64,000 bases of DNA. It comes from Microbacterium sp. YJN-G. GTDB taxonomy: Bacteria > Actinomycetota > Actinomycetes > Actinomycetales > Microbacteriaceae. Made by a program: the position numbers and the translations under genes. This document shows, one piece after another, positions 62,419 to 64,000 of the stretch (the stretch's first letter is position 1; each line of letters begins with the position of its first letter). The DNA is taken from the NCBI RefSeq assembly GCF_015040615.1, contig NZ_CP060402.1:3100001-3164000 (forward strand). Reading direction: 5' to 3'. The notes beneath the pieces were generated by a model, which made no database searches, was not told the DNA's origin, and was given only the letters and a program-made list of their open reading frames with translations.

Positions 62419-63390
62419 TCAGACCGCGGCCATGACCTCGTCGCGGCACGAGAAGCGGGCGCGATAGGCGGTCGGCGTCGTCCCGAGCACCCGCGCGAAG
62501 CTCTGCCGCAGGACTCCAGCCGACCCGAAGCCGCACTCCTCGGCGATGCGGTCGAGGCCGTAGTCGGTGCGCTCCAGCATCCGCTGCGCCTGGATCACCC
62601 GCTGCCGGGTCAGCCACGATGCCGGTGTCGCACCGAACTCCGACTTGAAGCGCCGGGCGAAGGTGCGCGGCGACATGTGGGCGTGACCGGCGAGCAGGTC
62701 GACCGACAGCTCGTCGCGGATGTTCTGCACCGCCCAGTCGGCGACGGATGCCAGTGATCCGCTCGCCTCGATCGGAATGGGGCGATCGACGTACTGCGCC
62801 TGCCCGCCGTCGCGCTGGGGAGGGACGACCATGCGCTTGGCGATGCGGTTCGCCAACTCGGCGCCCAGCTCGATGCGCAGCAGGTGCAGGCAGGCGTCGA
62901 TGCCTGCCGCGGTGCCGGCGCTGGTGATGATGCGCCCGTCCTGCACGTACAGCACGTCGGGGTCGATCTGCACCTGCGGGTACATGGCTGCCATCTCGTG
63001 CGCGTACATCCAGTGGGTCGTGGCGCGCCTGCCGTCGAGCACGCCGGCGGCCGCGAGCACGAACGAGCCGCTGCAGACGCTCATGACCCAGGCATCGCGG
63101 GCGGCGGCGTCGCGGGCGAGGTCGATCAGCCGCGGATCGACGCGGGTCCAGGTCGCGCGCGGCAGGGGGCAGAAGATGACGAGGTCGGCCTCGTACGCGA
63201 AGGAGAGGTCGTGCTCGACGTTGATCGTGAAGCCGAGCTTGGAGCGCACCGGCCCCGGGTCGGCTGAGACGATGCGGAAGTCGAAGTTCGGCACACCGTC
63301 GTCGCTGCGGTCGAGTCCGAACGCCTCGCAGGCGACACCGAACTCGAACGGGGCGAACCCGTCATCGATCACGCAGGCGACGGTCTTCAT
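62419..63390 (-). CDS. GlxA family transcriptional regulator (DJ-1/PfpI domain plus AraC HTH)
   Basis: A 323-residue regulator. ATG 63390 follows GAGGAG. The N-terminal DJ-1/PfpI-like domain (1-175) has the nucleophile-elbow Cys in SVCSGSFVLAAAGVLDGRRATTHW. The C-terminal AraC HTH (about 215-315) has DELSVDLLAGHAHMSPRTFARRFKSEFGATPASWLTRQRVIQAQRMLERTDYGLDRIAEECGFGSAGVLRQSFARVLGTTPTAYR. Members control catabolic or stress genes. Two direct repeats lie just upstream of its ribosome site and may be its own operator. Confidence 0.95.
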   Translation of the reverse strand: MKTVACVIDDGFAPFEFGVACEAFGLDRSDDGVPNFDFRIVSADPGPVRSKLGFTINVEHDLSFAYEADLVIFCPLPRATWTRVDPRLIDLARDAAARDAWVMSVCSGSFVLAAAGVLDGRRATTHWMYAHEMAAMYPQVQIDPDVLYVQDGRIITSAGTAAGIDACLHLLRIELGAELANRIAKRMVVPPQRDGGQAQYVDRPIPIEASGSLASVADWAVQNIRDELSVDLLAGHAHMSPRTFARRFKSEFGATPASWLTRQRVIQAQRMLERTDYGLDRIAEECGFGSAGVLRQSFARVLGTTPTAYRARFSCRDEVMAAV

Positions 63391-63410
63391 GCGGCGCTCC
63401 TCATCGACTC

Positions 63411-63439
63411 GGCAGAAATCGAGTTGGCAGAAATCGAGT
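63411..63439. repeat. Two exact 14-bp direct repeats upstream of the GlxA-type gene
   Basis: GGCAGAAATCGAGT occurs at 63411-63424 and 63426-63439, a 15-bp period. AraC-type activators often bind direct repeats. TTGACA on the minus strand (63448-63453) lies just upstream, so the repeats fall in or next to the promoter. Confidence 0.6.
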
Positions 63440-63483
63440 GAATGCTGTCAACTCTGGCACTCGTGTCATTCTAACGCGGAACG

Positions 63484-63489
63484 TAGCGT
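63484..63489 (+). promoter_or_regulatory. -10 box (TAGCGT) of the 63497 small gene
   Basis: TAGCGT ends 7 nt before ATG 63497. Confidence 0.45.
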
Positions 63490-63496
63490 TTCTGCC

Positions 63497-63658
63497 ATGT
63501 CCATTCTTCTCATCCTCGCCGCCCTGGCACTGTGGGGCCTCGTCGCCGCGCTCGTGGAGCTGCGTCGCGACGGTCACCGTGCGCTGCCGACCGACTGGTC
63601 GCGCGTCGCCGAGCACGATCTCGTCGCATGCGCCACGCGGGCCACTGCCCACCGTTGA
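63497..63658 (+). CDS. Small single-pass membrane protein, 53 residues
   Basis: ATG 63497 opens a frame with one membrane helix (MSILLILAALALWGLVAALVEL) and a polar tail (RRDGHRALPTDWSRVAEHDLVACATRATAHR). The arrangement, a leaderless -10 box and divergence from the GlxA-type regulator, suggests it may be a target of that regulator. No family recognised. Confidence 0.55.
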   Translation: MSILLILAALALWGLVAALVELRRDGHRALPTDWSRVAEHDLVACATRATAHR

Positions 63659-63684
63659 GCACCCACCCACGGACGGCGAGCCGT

Positions 63685-63690
63685 TAGGCT
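63685..63690 (+). promoter_or_regulatory. -10 box (TAGGCT) of the last gene
   Basis: TAGGCT ends 7 nt before ATG 63698. Confidence 0.5.
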
Positions 63691-63697
63691 CAGCCGC

Positions 63698-64000
63698 ATG
63701 AGCGACTCCCCGCAGCCGTCCGCATCCCAGCCCGAGCAGCCTCACCAGCCGCAGCCCGGGCAGCCCCAGCCCGAGCATCCCCAGCATCCCGAGCTGCCGC
63801 CGTACGCGCCGCAGCCACCGCAGCCCGGTTACGCTCCGTCGGGCTACGGACAGCCCGGAGATCCCCAGTACGCACAGCCCGGCTACGCTCAGCCCGCCTA
63901 CTCTCAGCCCGGATACGGCGCCGCCCCGGCCGGCGGCACACTCGGCCGCACGGCGCTGATCATCGCGGCGGTCGCGCTCGCGACCGGCGTGATCTTCTCA
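63698..64000 (+). CDS. Pro/Gln/Tyr-rich membrane protein, truncated by the window end
   Basis: The first 101 residues are visible. A low-complexity cytoplasmic stretch rich in Pro, Gln and Tyr (QPGYAPSGYGQPGDPQYAQPGY and similar, residues 1-80) leads into a membrane helix (GRTALIIAAVALATGVIFS). This N-terminus is common in actinobacterial DUF4190/DUF4352-like and other uncharacterised membrane proteins. The rest lies beyond the window, so no function is assigned. Confidence 0.7.
   Translation, partial: MSDSPQPSASQPEQPHQPQPGQPQPEHPQHPELPPYAPQPPQPGYAPSGYGQPGDPQYAQPGYAQPAYSQPGYGAAPAGGTLGRTALIIAAVALATGVIFS

Overview
The window is chromosomal DNA from a high-GC actinobacterium, most likely a Microbacterium or close relative (Microbacteriaceae). 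This rests on very GC-rich third codon positions, a strong excess of the word GGATGC/GCATCC, single-chain glycyl-tRNA synthetase, a 13E12/DUF222 HNH protein, an HspR-type HAIR operator in front of clpB, and many probable leaderless genes (TAGGCT-like -10 box 6-7 nt before the start codon). No rRNA, tRNA, CRISPR array, prophage or insertion sequence was recognised.

Layout. 1-6.5 kb: a mannoside / N-glycan utilisation locus with a broken sugar-binding lipoprotein gene at the left edge, a GH5 (probably GH5_18) glycosidase, a LacI repressor and a GH38 alpha-mannosidase; two matching palindromes are likely LacI operators. 6.5-17.6 kb: two paralogous membrane proteins with two copies of an 82-bp palindromic repeat, a 36-residue small ORF, glyS, a GNAT-like protein, an MFS exporter, a beta-lactamase-fold protein without its catalytic residues, an M13 metallopeptidase and an HdeD-lipase fusion.

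17.7-28.8 kb: a complete type IV pilus cluster. pilB is on the plus strand, convergent with a tightly overlapping minus-strand operon (major pilin, two minor pilins, a minor pilin joined to a bactofilin-like beta-helix, then pilD, pilM, pilN, pilO, pilT, pilC). A four-unit tandem hairpin array with covarying stems separates the major pilin gene from the rest. 29-35.3 kb: a frameshifted DUF1992 gene, a 13E12 HNH protein, a MATE exporter and an acyl-CoA dehydrogenase.

35.4-47.2 kb: a membrane protein and a two-component system sharing a palindrome, then housekeeping genes (SpoU methyltransferase, MntR-type regulator, YdeI-like protein, pyrE, PEBP protein, exonuclease III, HAD phosphatase, RibD-like reductase) and a second two-component system whose regulator linker is expanded by an in-frame intergenic repeat. 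47.3-57.6 kb: flavin reductase, benE-type transporter, Nat-type ABC exporter behind a tiny upstream ORF, nitroreductase, GH15 glucosidase, a divergent G6PD and clpB. 57.7-64 kb: a third (DevS-like) two-component system, DoxX protein, coaBC, NRDE protein, GlxA/AraC regulator and two small or partial membrane-protein genes.

The most distinctive features are structural: the covarying hairpin array in the pilus operon, repeats that have entered coding sequences in frame (pilD and a response regulator), the covarying 82-bp repeat pair, and the shared palindromes that point to small local regulons.
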